Source of the DNA: Clostridium sp. OM02-18AC
Lineage (GTDB): Bacteria; Bacillota; Clostridia; Lachnospirales; Lachnospiraceae
Direction of reading: 5' to 3'
DNA length: 64,000 nucleotides
NCBI RefSeq assembly: GCF_003481825.1
Contig: NZ_QULW01000001.1
Location: 248,001-312,000 of the forward strand
This document shows, one piece after another, positions 33,494 to 42,729 of the stretch (position 1 is its first letter; each line of letters opens with the position of its first letter). Under the pieces are notes generated by a model. It ran no database searches. It saw only the letters and a program-made list of their open reading frames with translations, and was not told where the DNA came from. The position numbers were made by a program, and so were the translations under genes.

Positions 33494-36424
33494 ATGGGTG
33501 TACAGGAGCAGGAAAAAGCAAAGACATATCGCTGCATCGGCCTTCTGGCCCATGTAGATGCAGGGAAAACGACGTTATCTGAGGCGATTTTATATACGTC
33601 CGGAACCATACGGAAACTGGGGCGTGTAGATAACCGGGATGCGTACCTGGATACATACGCGCTGGAGCGGGAACGGGGCATTACCATCTTTTCCAAGCAG
33701 GCAGTATGCCAGCTTGGGGATACCACGGTTACACTGCTTGATACACCGGGACATGTGGATTTTTCCGCGGAAATGGAGCGGACACTGCAGGTGCTGGACT
33801 GCGCGGTGCTGGTGATCAGCGGGGCAGATGGCGTGCAGGGGCATACGGAAACGTTGTGGAGCTTACTGAAACGTTACCAGGTTCCGACCTTCCTTTTTAT
33901 CAACAAGATGGATCAGCCGGGAACCGACCGGGATGCGCTGATGGCAGAGCTGAAAAAACGCCTGCATGATTCCTGCGTGGATTTTGAACCGCTGGACGGG
34001 CCTGAGGATGCAGTGCCGGAGGACGTGTGGGAGAACATCGCCATGTCCGATGAAGCGCTTTTGGAGCAGTATCTGGAAAATGGAAGCATTACGGATGATC
34101 AGATCCGCGGGCTGATCCGGCAGCGGAAGCTGTTTCCGTGTTATTTTGGTTCGGCGTTAAAGCTGCAGGGCGTGGAGGAACTGCTTGCCGGACTGGAGCG
34201 GTGGATGGGAAGTGAAAACACCGAAAAACACAGTTTGGCCGCTGGTACAAAAGCAGAGCAGGCCGTTGGAAAAACGGAAATCAGGGATCAGAAAGATTCC
34301 CGGAATGCATTTGGTGCCAAAGTCTTTAAGATCTCCCGCGATGATCAGGGTGCCAGGCTGACTCACTTAAAAGTCACATCAGGTTGTCTGAAAGTAAAAG
34401 ATTTTCTGGAAGAAAAGGGCAAAGAACCGGAGAAGGTCAACCAGATCCGCATTTATTCCGGCACGAAATACGAACTTGTGAATGAGGCTGTGCCAGGCAT
34501 GGTCTGTGCGGTGACCGGTCCTGTGACAACGTATCCGGGCCAGGGGATTGGAACGGAGGCAGAATCCGAGCTTCCGGTCCTGGAACCGGTGTTAAATTAC
34601 CGTGTAGAGTTGCCGGAGGGCTGCGATGCCCATAAAATGCTAGCAGAACTAAAGCAGCTTGAGGAGGAAGAACCGGAACTTCACATTACCTGGAATGAAC
34701 CGGCGCAGGAAATTCAAGTGCAGGTTATGGGTGAGGTACAGATCGAGGTGCTAAAAAGTCTGGTGGCAGAGCGCTTTGGTGTGGATATCCGTCTGGATGC
34801 AGGAAGTATTGTATACAAGGAGACGATCACGCAGACCGTAGAGGGCGTGGGGCATTTTGAACCGCTGCGCCATTATGCGGAGGTCCATTTGCTGATGGAG
34901 CCGGGGGAACCGGGCAGTGGTCTGCAGTTTTCTGCCCGCTGCAGTGAAGATTTTCTGGACCGGAACTGGCAGCGCCTGATCTTAACCCACCTGGAAGAAA
35001 AACGCCATCGTGGAGTTCTCACCGGCTCTGAAATTACGGATATGCAGATTACGCTGATCGCAGGACGCGCCCATTTAAAACACACCGAAGGCGGGGATTT
35101 CCGCCAGGCCACGTACCGGGCAGTCCGCCAGGGACTGTGTGAGGCAGCAGCGGAAGGATGTGTGCAGATTTTAGAGCCGTATTACGCGTTTAAGCTGGAG
35201 GTGCCGTCCGAGTATGTAGGCCGCGCCATGACGGATCTGGAGCGCATGAAGGGAACCTTTGAACCGCCGCAGTTAGAGGAAGAAAATATGGTTTTAAGCG
35301 GTGTGGTTCCGGTTGCCACCATGCAGAATTACCAGCGGGAGGTTGTTTCCTACACGAAAGGACGCGGACGGTTAAGCTGCGTGCTTCAGGGATATTTCCC
35401 ATGCCATAATGCGGTGGAAGTGGTGCAGGAAACAGGTTATGAGGCAGAACTGGACCTGGCGGATCCGACGGGCTCGGTATTCTGTGCCCATGGAGCCGGC
35501 TTTGTGGTGCCATGGTATGAGGTGAAGCATTACATGCATATCCAGACCGGAATTCCGGTGCTGGGAGAGGAAGCCGCGGCGAATACCGACAATGACGCCG
35601 CTGATGGATGGAATACGGGGGGCGGAGCTGGAAGGAACATTGGCGCGTCTCCTGGGGATGGCAGAAATGCGGGAGCAGGAACCGTAGGGATATCTGGCAG
35701 ATCCGTATCGCAGACTGGAAGCTGTTCTAATTCTGGTGGTGCGTCTTTCGGTGCTGATGAAAAAGAACTCGAAGCCATTTTTACCCGTACCTACGGCGAG
35801 AGCAAGCGCAAACGCTCCTACGACAGCGGTCCGCGCCAGGTGGTGTATGATCCTGGAAAATATGCGCATACCAAAAAGGAAGAACCCGTGGAAGAATACC
35901 TTCTTGTGGATGGCTACAACATCCTCTATGCCTGGGAGGAACTTCGAGAGCTGATGAAGGTCACTCTGGATGGTGCGCGGCACCGTCTCATGGACATGCT
36001 CTGTAACTATCAGGGCTACCGCAAATACAACCTGATCGTGGTATTTGATGCCTACAAGGTGAGCGGCGGAGTTGGAAGCACGGAGGATTATCACAATATT
36101 CATGTGGTTTATACCAAAGAGGCTGAGACCGCGGACCAGTACATCGAAAAATTTGCCCATCAGATGGGAAAGAAATACCGGGTGACCGTGGCAACTTCCG
36201 ATGGACTGGAGCAGGTCATCATCCGCAGCCAGGGCTGCCTTCTCATGTCAGCCAGTGATCTGGAGGAAGACATGGAGCGCGTCAGCCGCCAGATTGAGGA
36301 AGACCGGGGGCATCTGGTAAAGCCTGGAAAACGTTATCTCTTCGCAGATGTAGAGAAGGATCTGGCTGAATACTTAGAGCAGGTACGGCTTGGGAAGATT
36401 CCGGCGACATCAGAGAAGCAATGA
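33494..36424 (+). CDS. TetM-like ribosome-associated GTPase fused to a Rae1/YacP-like NYN nuclease
   Basis: 976 residues in two parts. Residues 1 to about 680 form an EF-G-like factor of the TetM/TetW type. G1 lies at 19-27 (AHVDAGKTT), with the DTPGHVDF and NKMD motifs and EF-G domains III-V following. A Gly/Ser/Asn-rich linker spans about 690-780. Residues 799-935 are a YacP (NYN/PIN-like) nuclease domain with acidic residues Asp806 (VDGYN), Asp852 (FDAYK) and Asp903 (TSDG). Rae1 (YacP) of Bacillus cuts mRNA in the ribosomal A site, and TetM-type proteins act at that site, so the fusion plausibly delivers the nuclease to stalled ribosomes. A tetracycline role is not shown. Confidence 0.85.
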   Translation: MGVQEQEKAKTYRCIGLLAHVDAGKTTLSEAILYTSGTIRKLGRVDNRDAYLDTYALERERGITIFSKQAVCQLGDTTVTLLDTPGHVDFSAEMERTLQVLDCAVLVISGADGVQGHTETLWSLLKRYQVPTFLFINKMDQPGTDRDALMAELKKRLHDSCVDFEPLDGPEDAVPEDVWENIAMSDEALLEQYLENGSITDDQIRGLIRQRKLFPCYFGSALKLQGVEELLAGLERWMGSENTEKHSLAAGTKAEQAVGKTEIRDQKDSRNAFGAKVFKISRDDQGARLTHLKVTSGCLKVKDFLEEKGKEPEKVNQIRIYSGTKYELVNEAVPGMVCAVTGPVTTYPGQGIGTEAESELPVLEPVLNYRVELPEGCDAHKMLAELKQLEEEEPELHITWNEPAQEIQVQVMGEVQIEVLKSLVAERFGVDIRLDAGSIVYKETITQTVEGVGHFEPLRHYAEVHLLMEPGEPGSGLQFSARCSEDFLDRNWQRLILTHLEEKRHRGVLTGSEITDMQITLIAGRAHLKHTEGGDFRQATYRAVRQGLCEAAAEGCVQILEPYYAFKLEVPSEYVGRAMTDLERMKGTFEPPQLEEENMVLSGVVPVATMQNYQREVVSYTKGRGRLSCVLQGYFPCHNAVEVVQETGYEAELDLADPTGSVFCAHGAGFVVPWYEVKHYMHIQTGIPVLGEEAAANTDNDAADGWNTGGGAGRNIGASPGDGRNAGAGTVGISGRSVSQTGSCSNSGGASFGADEKELEAIFTRTYGESKRKRSYDSGPRQVVYDPGKYAHTKKEEPVEEYLLVDGYNILYAWEELRELMKVTLDGARHRLMDMLCNYQGYRKYNLIVVFDAYKVSGGVGSTEDYHNIHVVYTKEAETADQYIEKFAHQMGKKYRVTVATSDGLEQVIIRSQGCLLMSASDLEEDMERVSRQIEEDRGHLVKPGKRYLFADVEKDLAEYLEQVRLGKIPATSEKQ

Positions 36425-36452
36425 GTGGAAACCTGGTTGCTGTATACGGGTA

Positions 36453-36476
36453 GGAATTTTCTGAACTGAAAATTCC
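36453..36476 (+). terminator. Hairpin after the TetM-NYN gene
   Basis: GGAATTTTC (36453-36461) and GAAAATTCC (36468-36476) form a perfect 9-bp stem with a six-base loop. No T-run follows, so termination is only likely, not certain. Confidence 0.45.
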
Positions 36477-36510
36477 GTAAGATACAGTTCTGGTAGCAGA
36501 TTTTGCCGAT

Positions 36511-36569
36511 TTGGAATGCGAAGCATCGGCAAAATCCCGTTGCCTGGCACGCACGTGTGAACGGCAACG
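36511..36569. repeat. Compound hairpin repeat, copy 2
   Basis: Two adjacent hairpins: TTTTGCCGAT/ATCGGCAAAA (arms of 36511-36534) and CGTTGC/GCAACG (arms in 36538-36569) with an inner CACGCACGTGTG palindrome. The second hairpin matches copy 1 at 23467-23503. It lies in the 329-base gap before gpmI, which shows no gene. Confidence 0.65.
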
Positions 36570-36753
36570 AGAAATCTTCGCAGAATCAGAATTCTACCTT
36601 GCATTATTGTTTTTCTTGAAGTACAATATAACTGGTTCGTCAAAATTTAGACAAACCACATTGGGAATGCAGGAAAAGAGCTGCTGTCTGCCGCATGGAA
36701 AACAGCAGCCATCGGACCGGAAGCCGGTCGTTAAAGAAAAAGGAGAACAAGTC

Positions 36754-38295
36754 ATGGAAAAAAGACCAGTGGTATTAATGATCTTGGATGGATACGGATT
36801 AAACGATCATTGTGAGGCGAACGCAGTCTGCGAGGGCAAGACCCCGATCATGGACCAGCTTATGAGCCAGTGCCCGTTTGTAAAGGGCCAGGCAAGCGGT
36901 CTGGCAGTCGGTCTGCCGGACGGACAGATGGGTAACTCTGAGGTTGGTCACTTAAATATGGGTGCAGGACGCATCGTATACCAGGAGCTGACCCGTATCA
37001 CCAAGTCGATTGAGGATGGTGATTTCTTCCAGAATGAGGAACTGATGGCAGCAGTCGAGAACTGCAAGAAGAACGATTCCGCGCTGCATATGTTCGGTCT
37101 GGTATCCGACGGCGGTGTGCACAGCCACATCACCCATATTTACGGACTGTTGGAACTGGCTAAGAGAAACGGGCTTTCCAAAGTTTATGTTCATTGCTTC
37201 TTAGATGGTCGTGACACCCCGCCGACCTCCGGAAAAGAGTTCGTGGAAGCACTGGAAGCGAAGATGGCAGAGCTGGGCGTCGGCAAAGTTGGCGTTGTTT
37301 CCGGTCGTTATTATGCCATGGACCGTGATAAAAACTGGGATCGCGTGGAGAAAGCCTACAACGCGCTGACCAAGGGCGAGGGTGTTCATGCAGAGCATGC
37401 AGTGGATGCCATTCAGGCTTCTTACGATGACGGTAAGACGGATGAGTTTATGCTGCCGACGGTCATTACGGAAAACGGTGCTCCGGTCGCAACCATCAAA
37501 AACGGCGATTCCGTGATCTTCTTTAACTTCCGTCCGGACCGTGCACGTCAGCTGACCCGCACCTTCTGCGATGATGAATTTACCGGTTTTGACCGCGGCG
37601 AGCGCATCAAAACAACCTTTGTCTGCTTCACCGATTACGACGAGACCATTGAAAACAAGTTGGTTGCATTCAAGAAAGAGAGCATCACCAATACCTTTGG
37701 TGAGTTTTTAGCTGCGCACGGCTTAAAGCAGGCCCGTATCGCAGAGACCGAGAAATATGCGCATGTAACCTTCTTCTTTAACGGCGGTGTCGAGGAGCCG
37801 AATCCGGGTGAAGACCGTATTCTGGTTCCGTCCCCGAAGGAAGTAGCAACCTACGACTTAAAGCCGGAGATGAGCGCACCGGCTGTCTGTGACAAGCTGG
37901 TAGACTGTATTAAGTCCGGCAAGTACGATGTCATCATCATCAACTTCGCGAACCCGGATATGGTTGGCCATACCGGAGTAGAGAGCGCAGCCATCAAGGC
38001 CATCGAGACGGTAGATGCCTGCGTCGGCAGAGCGGTTGATGCCATCAAAGAAGTGAATGGTGTGATGTTTATCTGCGCAGACCACGGAAATGCAGAGCAG
38101 CTGGTAGATTACAGCACCGGCGAGCCGTGGACCGCACATACCACCAACCCGGTTCCGTTCATCCTGGTCAATGCAGACCCGTCCTACAAGTTAAGAGAGG
38201 GCGGCTGCCTGGCAGATATCGCTCCGACCCTCATCGAACTGATGGGAATGGAGCAGCCGAAAGAAATGACTGGAAAATCCCTGCTGGTCAAATAA
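36754..38295 (+). CDS. gpmI: 2,3-bisphosphoglycerate-independent phosphoglycerate mutase
   Basis: Interconverts 3- and 2-phosphoglycerate in glycolysis using two Mn ions. The 513-residue chain shows metal-binding Asp12 (LDGYG), nucleophile Ser62 in GNSEVGHLNMGAGR, substrate Arg segments (GRYYAMDRDKNWDR) and the late metal motifs NPDMVGHTG and ADHGNAEQ. Start at ATG 36754 with AAGGAG upstream; the open frame to 36511 passes through the hairpin repeat. It is monocistronic in this window. Confidence 0.97.
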   Translation: MEKRPVVLMILDGYGLNDHCEANAVCEGKTPIMDQLMSQCPFVKGQASGLAVGLPDGQMGNSEVGHLNMGAGRIVYQELTRITKSIEDGDFFQNEELMAAVENCKKNDSALHMFGLVSDGGVHSHITHIYGLLELAKRNGLSKVYVHCFLDGRDTPPTSGKEFVEALEAKMAELGVGKVGVVSGRYYAMDRDKNWDRVEKAYNALTKGEGVHAEHAVDAIQASYDDGKTDEFMLPTVITENGAPVATIKNGDSVIFFNFRPDRARQLTRTFCDDEFTGFDRGERIKTTFVCFTDYDETIENKLVAFKKESITNTFGEFLAAHGLKQARIAETEKYAHVTFFFNGGVEEPNPGEDRILVPSPKEVATYDLKPEMSAPAVCDKLVDCIKSGKYDVIIINFANPDMVGHTGVESAAIKAIETVDACVGRAVDAIKEVNGVMFICADHGNAEQLVDYSTGEPWTAHTTNPVPFILVNADPSYKLREGGCLADIAPTLIELMGMEQPKEMTGKSLLVK

Positions 38296-38326
38296 ACAAT
38301 ATTGCACAGTAACAAATAGAAGGTCC

Positions 38327-38496
38327 GGGCGTGTACGAGTCTGACTTCCTCCATTTTCACATATCGTTGTTCGCTTGCTTTCGCTGACACATGTTCGCCT
38401 GCATTGGATTTACATCCGCTGCATTCGGACATGTGTGCGGGGGAGGCGAAACAACTGATATGCTGAAAATTCCAGAAGTCAGACTCATACACGCCC
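38327..38496. repeat. 170-bp inverted-repeat element (MITE-like hairpin)
   Basis: The ends GGGCGTGTACGAGTCTGACTT (38327-38347) and AAGTCAGACTCATACACGCCC (38476-38496) are inverted copies with one mismatch. Pairing continues inward (CATATCGTTGTTCGC with GCGAA-CAAC-GATATG), and an inner stem CACATG/CATGTG closes the centre, so nearly the whole element can fold as one long hairpin. No coding frame of note lies inside. The bases after it (38497-38604) hold no gene before the truncated ATPase. Confidence 0.8.
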
Positions 38497-38604
38497 TACT
38501 TTTATTGACTCCGCTGCGTACGAAAAAAACTGCAACCATCACTAAATTGGCTGAGTGTTAGCTTATTTTCAGTCATTTCAGTAGTGATTGCATTTTTCTG
38601 GAAG

Positions 38605-38874
38605 TTTGATGAGCCTACCAGTGCACTGGATCCAGAACTGGTGGGAGAGGTCTTAAATGTCATGAAAGAATTGGCAAAGCAGGGGATGACCATGATCGTC
38701 GTTACGCATGAGATCAGCTTTGCCATGGAAATTGCGACAAAGATCGTGTTCATGGATGGAGGTGTGGTTGTCGAAACCGGGACACCAAAAGAGCTTCTGA
38801 CTGCGCCGAAAAATCCGCGTACCCGCGCGTTTTTGCAGCGTATTTTACCGAATGATTATGACTATCAGATATAG
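38605..38874 (+). pseudogene. C-terminal remnant of an amino-acid ABC transporter ATPase
   Basis: About 90 residues from the end of a GlnQ/ArtM-type ATPase. It begins inside Walker B (DEPTSALDPELVGEV), contains the His switch (VVTHEISFA) and ends with the typical ENPR-like segment TAPKNPRTRAFLQRIL. Walker A and the LSGGQ signature are missing. The frame upstream to 38584 (IAFFWKF) is not related. The break lies about 100 bases after the hairpin element. Confidence 0.8.
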
Positions 38875-38890
38875 ATTGTGAGGATGAATT

Positions 38891-39586
38891 ATGGTACAAT
38901 TTGATCAGGTTCTGAACCGGAAAGGGACAAACTGTGCAAAATGGGATCACCAGGGCGGAGACGGAAGCATTCTTTATTCCACACCGATGTATACCCATAT
39001 CCGCCGTCTGCCGCAGGAAGCCAGGGCCGCTGTGACAGAGGTTCCAATGAAAGAAAACAATCTGTTTTACACCATGGACTTTGAAGCGCTGGAGCAGGCG
39101 GTTACCCCGCAGACGGGCGTATATGTGCTCTGCAATCCGCATAACCCGGTTGGACGGGTATTTACGAGGCAGGAGCTTACACAGGTTGCAGATTTTGCAA
39201 AAAAGCATGAGCTTTTCGTGGTAGCCGATGAGATCCACTGTGAGCTGGTCCTGGAAGGGGAGCATATCCCGTATTTCAGCCTGAACAAAGAGGCAGAGCA
39301 AAACAGCATCACCCTCTGCAGCGCAGGAAAGATCGCAAATATTCCGGGACTTCCGCTGGCTTATGCGATCATTCCGAATCCGGATCTGCGCAAACGCTTT
39401 GAGGAAGAGGCGCTTGGCTTGTTTTCGGTTCGCAATATCCTTGCAGAAACAGCCCTGACAGCTGCTTACAATGGTTCCTGCGATGCATGGAAAGAAGAAC
39501 TGCGGGACTATCTGCGGGCAAACCGCGACTATCTGGAGGCGCGGATCTCAGAAATTCCGGGACGTATGGACAGCCATGAATTTTAG
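38891..39586 (+). pseudogene. Decayed MalY/PatB-type aminotransferase (cystathionine beta-lyase)
   Basis: 231 residues against about 390 usual for this PLP enzyme. The N-terminal RKGTNCAKWD is followed directly by GGDGSILYSTPMYTHI, so about 75-90 residues of the usual start are missing. The PLP core is seen (NPHNPVGRVFT, VVADEIHCELVL, and Lys of SAGKIANIPGL). The C-terminal domain stops at PGRMDSHEF instead of continuing for about 100 residues. The enzyme is unlikely to fold. It follows the ATPase remnant, suggesting an old sulphur amino acid uptake-and-cleavage cluster. Confidence 0.75.
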
Positions 39587-39603
39587 GAGAGGAGAATGAA
39601 AAC

Positions 39604-40251
39604 ATGAGTGAGAAAAAAAAGACCTGCTTCAGCTGCGTGGATTGCGGAAAATGCGGCTGCAAAAAGCATAACGGAGACTATCCGGAGTTTTGCGCGACCG
39701 CAGCACTGACGGAGGAAGAGCTGCAGGAGATCGCGCACCTGTATGAAAACCGGGTCAACAAAAAAGTAGCCATTGCTTCTGCGGAAGTAGAAGGGGAATT
39801 CTACGGCAGATATACCCGTGTGGAAGAGACCATCGAGTTTGCAAGACGCATCGGCGCGAAAAAGCTGGGAATCGCGACCTGCATCGGTCTCCTGGAAGAA
39901 AGCCGGATTTTGGCAAAGATCCTGCGCCTAAACGGGTTTGAGGTTTACAGCGCAGCCTGCAAAACCGGCTCCATGTTAAAAACAGATATCGGCGTCAAAC
40001 CGGAATACACCTGTGTAACCGGCAATGTAATGTGCAATCCGATTCTGCAGGCAAAGCTTTTAAATAAAGAAAAAGTGGATTTAAACATCATCATGGGATT
40101 GTGCTGTGGACATGACAGCCTGTTTATCAAGTATGCGAAGGGTCTGACAACAACCCTGGTAGTAAAGGACCGTGTCCTTGGAAACAATCCGGTGCAGGCG
40201 CTGTATCAGGCACGCGCATATTACAAGAGACTGTTAGAAAAGCCGATTTAG
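39604..40251 (+). CDS. DUF1847 family cysteine-rich metal-binding protein
   Basis: 215 residues. The N-terminus holds a Cys cluster (CFSCVDCGKCGCKKH) followed by the DYPEFC segment; a second part has GIATCIGLLEESRILAKIL, MCNPILQAKLLN and GLCCGHDSLFIKYAK. These match the DUF1847 family, which probably binds an iron-sulphur cluster or zinc, with unknown function. GAGGAGAATG lies before the ATG. Its end overlaps the convergent antiporter gene by 18 bases. Confidence 0.85.
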   Translation: MSEKKKTCFSCVDCGKCGCKKHNGDYPEFCATAALTEEELQEIAHLYENRVNKKVAIASAEVEGEFYGRYTRVEETIEFARRIGAKKLGIATCIGLLEESRILAKILRLNGFEVYSAACKTGSMLKTDIGVKPEYTCVTGNVMCNPILQAKLLNKEKVDLNIIMGLCCGHDSLFIKYAKGLTTTLVVKDRVLGNNPVQALYQARAYYKRLLEKPI

Positions 40252-41553
40252 GTGCCGCACATGCCCTGCTTTATTGGCGGCGCTGAAAAGATAGCACAGC
40301 GGCACCAGATACAGAAAGAATGCCGCAAGCAGGCTGCTCATGGGGGCTCCGATGGTTGCCAGGGGAACGGCGCCCGCAATGGACCACGGGATGAGCGGTG
40401 CGACGACAACGGAAGAGTTTTCCAGATCAAGAGCCATGCGGCTGTTGTTGGGCTCTAAGTCATTTCCCAGCTGTCTGGTCAGCATAATGGAAAGGGTCTG
40501 GTTGCAGGCAATCATGGAAGTACCGATGGCAGCTGTCAGGATTGCGCCGAACGGGGTAATACGTGATCCAAGCTTTGATAATCCGTTCTTCAGTCCGTCT
40601 AAGAGTCCGGTATTCTGGAAGATGCCGGCGTAGGAAGAAGAGATGCACACGATCGCGGCAACTTTTACCATGGAAAGGATTCCGCCTCCGTCAAGAAATG
40701 CTGCAACTTCCGGATCGGCAGCGTGGTAGCCGGATAAGAGCAGCTGCGGCAGGTCGGAAAAGGACAAATCCTGAATGAAAAAGCCAACGATCAGGGAAAC
40801 GGCGATGCTGGCAAGCATGGCAAATTTTACCGGGATGCGCATCAGCGCCAGAATCAGGATCACAATGGCTGGCAGGATCGCTGCCGGGTGAAGCACAACC
40901 TCCCGCCCGAACAGGGCGGTAAGATCCGTCGTTTCAGCCTGACTGTGCAGCTGGAAGCCGAAAACCCCGTACAGGATGCAGGTCAGAAGAAACGGAAGCC
41001 ATGCGGTGCGGACCATGTTTTTGATGTTGTCAAAGATGCTGGTTTTCGTCAGCTCGCTGACCAGAAGTGCGCTGGTGGAAAACGGGGAACAGCGGTCTCC
41101 GAAAAAGGCTCCGGAGAGAATGGCACCGCCGAGAAGCATCGGGTTTGCACCGGCAGAGACGCCCATGGCCATGCAGATCACACCGATGGTGGCTGCCGTG
41201 CCAAATGAAGTACCGGTCAGCACAGAGAGCGCACTGTTTAAGAGAAATGAGACAAGTAAGAGCACTTCCGGGCGCAAAAGTCTGGTGGCGTGGCAGATGA
41301 TAAACGGAATCGTCCCGCAGGCGCGCCACAGGGCTGTCATCATCCCAATCAGGACAAACACGATCAGAATGTTTTTGGCAGTGAGAATGCCGGAGATGAG
41401 CATGGAGAGAATCTTCTTTGGAGGATTCCCTTTTTTTAATGCATATCCGCTAAAGAGGATGAGTCCTGCAAAGAGGGCATACAGGGTAGGAAGCCCGAAG
41501 ATAAGACAGGTTATCAGAATAAGGGAAAACAGCCCCAGGGTAACAGTTTCCAT
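40234..41553 (-). CDS. Na+/H+ antiporter, NhaC type
   Basis: A 439-residue membrane protein with about 11-12 hydrophobic segments. Conserved NhaC-like polar motifs are visible: TGTSFGTAATIGVICMAMG, GAILSGAFFGDRCSPFSTSALL, IACNQTLSIMLTRQLG and a late LIPWSIAGAVPLATIG. It exchanges sodium for protons or couples to organic acids (some members carry malate or arginine). The minus-strand ATG is preceded by AAGGAG. It converges on the DUF1847 gene. Both point to a two-way stop region near 40,240 without an obvious terminator. Confidence 0.88.
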   Translation of the reverse strand: METVTLGLFSLILITCLIFGLPTLYALFAGLILFSGYALKKGNPPKKILSMLISGILTAKNILIVFVLIGMMTALWRACGTIPFIICHATRLLRPEVLLLVSFLLNSALSVLTGTSFGTAATIGVICMAMGVSAGANPMLLGGAILSGAFFGDRCSPFSTSALLVSELTKTSIFDNIKNMVRTAWLPFLLTCILYGVFGFQLHSQAETTDLTALFGREVVLHPAAILPAIVILILALMRIPVKFAMLASIAVSLIVGFFIQDLSFSDLPQLLLSGYHAADPEVAAFLDGGGILSMVKVAAIVCISSSYAGIFQNTGLLDGLKNGLSKLGSRITPFGAILTAAIGTSMIACNQTLSIMLTRQLGNDLEPNNSRMALDLENSSVVVAPLIPWSIAGAVPLATIGAPMSSLLAAFFLYLVPLCYLFSAANKAGHVRHLNRLF

Positions 41554-41826
41554 GAAAAAATACTCCTTTTCGTTTGTAATAGGGAAACCGCAGATGTTGC
41601 GAACGACACCGGCAATGAAATGACCGGGTTCCCACTCACTATCCTAACACAGTTTCTTTTTCCTTCCAAGATGAAATACTGCTTCCATTTCCATAAAAAA
41701 TGAGATAGAATGAACTGTAACACTGAGATCCCGTGGCTGTGTACGTGAAAAATAGTTACGGGATAGAATGGAAACAAGACCGGTTCAGACCGGATCACGA
41801 TACCCCGGAAGGAGAAAAAGCAGAGT

Positions 41827-42729
41827 ATGAAAATTGCAATCGTAACGGACAGCAACAGCGGAATTACCCAGGAGCAGGCAAAAACCATGGGGATTTATGT
41901 GCTGCCGATGCCATTTATGATCAACGGAGAAACCTTTGAGGAGGATATCAACCTGACCCAGGAAGAATTTTACAAACGTCAGGCGGAAGATGCGGACATC
42001 AGTACTTCCCAGCCTTCCCCGCAGGCGGTTACAGATCTGTGGGACAGCTTGTTTGCACAGGGCTACGAGCAGATCGTCCACATCCCGATGTCCAGCGGCT
42101 TAAGCGGATCTTGTCAGACTGCCCGTATGCTGGCGCAGGATGAGCCCTATGAAGATAAGGTATTTGTCGTGAACAACCAGCGCATCTCCGTGACCCAGCG
42201 CCGTGCCGCAATGGACGCGAAGGAACTGGCAGAGGCTGGTTTTAACGGAAAGCAGATTTTCGAAATCCTGGAACGTGTCAAGATGGAATCCAGCATTTAC
42301 ATCACGGTTGACACCCTGAAGTTCCTGAAAAAAGGAGGACGTATCACACCGGCAGCAGCAGCGCTTGGTACCCTGCTGCGCATCAAACCGGTGCTCCAGA
42401 TCCAGGGCGAAAAGCTGGATTCTTTTTCCAAAGTCCGTACCATGAAGCAGGCGCGCACAACAATGCTGTCCGCGGCAGAGAAAGACCTTTCTGAGCGTTA
42501 TGCAGATCCAAAGGCAGAAAATACCTGGATCTTTGTGGCACATACCCAGAATACGGAACCTGCAGAAGAGTTTGCAAAAGAGATCGAAGCACAGTATCCG
42601 GCTGCCGGTGCAATTGATCAGGCACCGCTGTCTTTGAGCATTGCCTGCCACATCGGACCAGGTTCCCTGGCAATCGCCATGTCCAAGAAGATCGATATTG
42701 AGGCAGAACGGAAACGCTATGGCTTATAA
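41827..42729 (+). CDS. DegV family fatty-acid-binding protein (FakB-like)
   Basis: 300 residues of the DegV fold, which binds a fatty acid and presents it to a FakA kinase. The N-terminal VTDSNSGITQEQAKTMGIYVLPMPFMING and the STSQPSP segment (42000-42020) are hallmarks, as is TVDTLKFLKKGGRI and the closing IACHIGPGSLAIAM. GGAAGGAG precedes the ATG by a normal gap. Its end overlaps the kinase gene. The 270 bases upstream are intergenic; a hairpin ATCCCGT/ACGGGAT (41730-41765) lies in the leader. Confidence 0.9.
   Translation: MKIAIVTDSNSGITQEQAKTMGIYVLPMPFMINGETFEEDINLTQEEFYKRQAEDADISTSQPSPQAVTDLWDSLFAQGYEQIVHIPMSSGLSGSCQTARMLAQDEPYEDKVFVVNNQRISVTQRRAAMDAKELAEAGFNGKQIFEILERVKMESSIYITVDTLKFLKKGGRITPAAAALGTLLRIKPVLQIQGEKLDSFSKVRTMKQARTTMLSAAEKDLSERYADPKAENTWIFVAHTQNTEPAEEFAKEIEAQYPAAGAIDQAPLSLSIACHIGPGSLAIAMSKKIDIEAERKRYGL

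Noticed and set aside
33494..36424. Calling the TetM-like gene a tetracycline resistance gene
   Set aside because: The NYN fusion and the chromosomal context point to a housekeeping or stress role; resistance cannot be inferred from sequence similarity alone.
23467..36569. Two hairpin repeats as a CRISPR array
   Set aside because: Only two copies 13 kb apart, no spacers and no cas genes in the window.
40976..41623. Plus-strand open frame opposite the NhaC-type antiporter
   Set aside because: It reads basic, Met/Arg-rich sequence typical of an antisense shadow and has no start signal.
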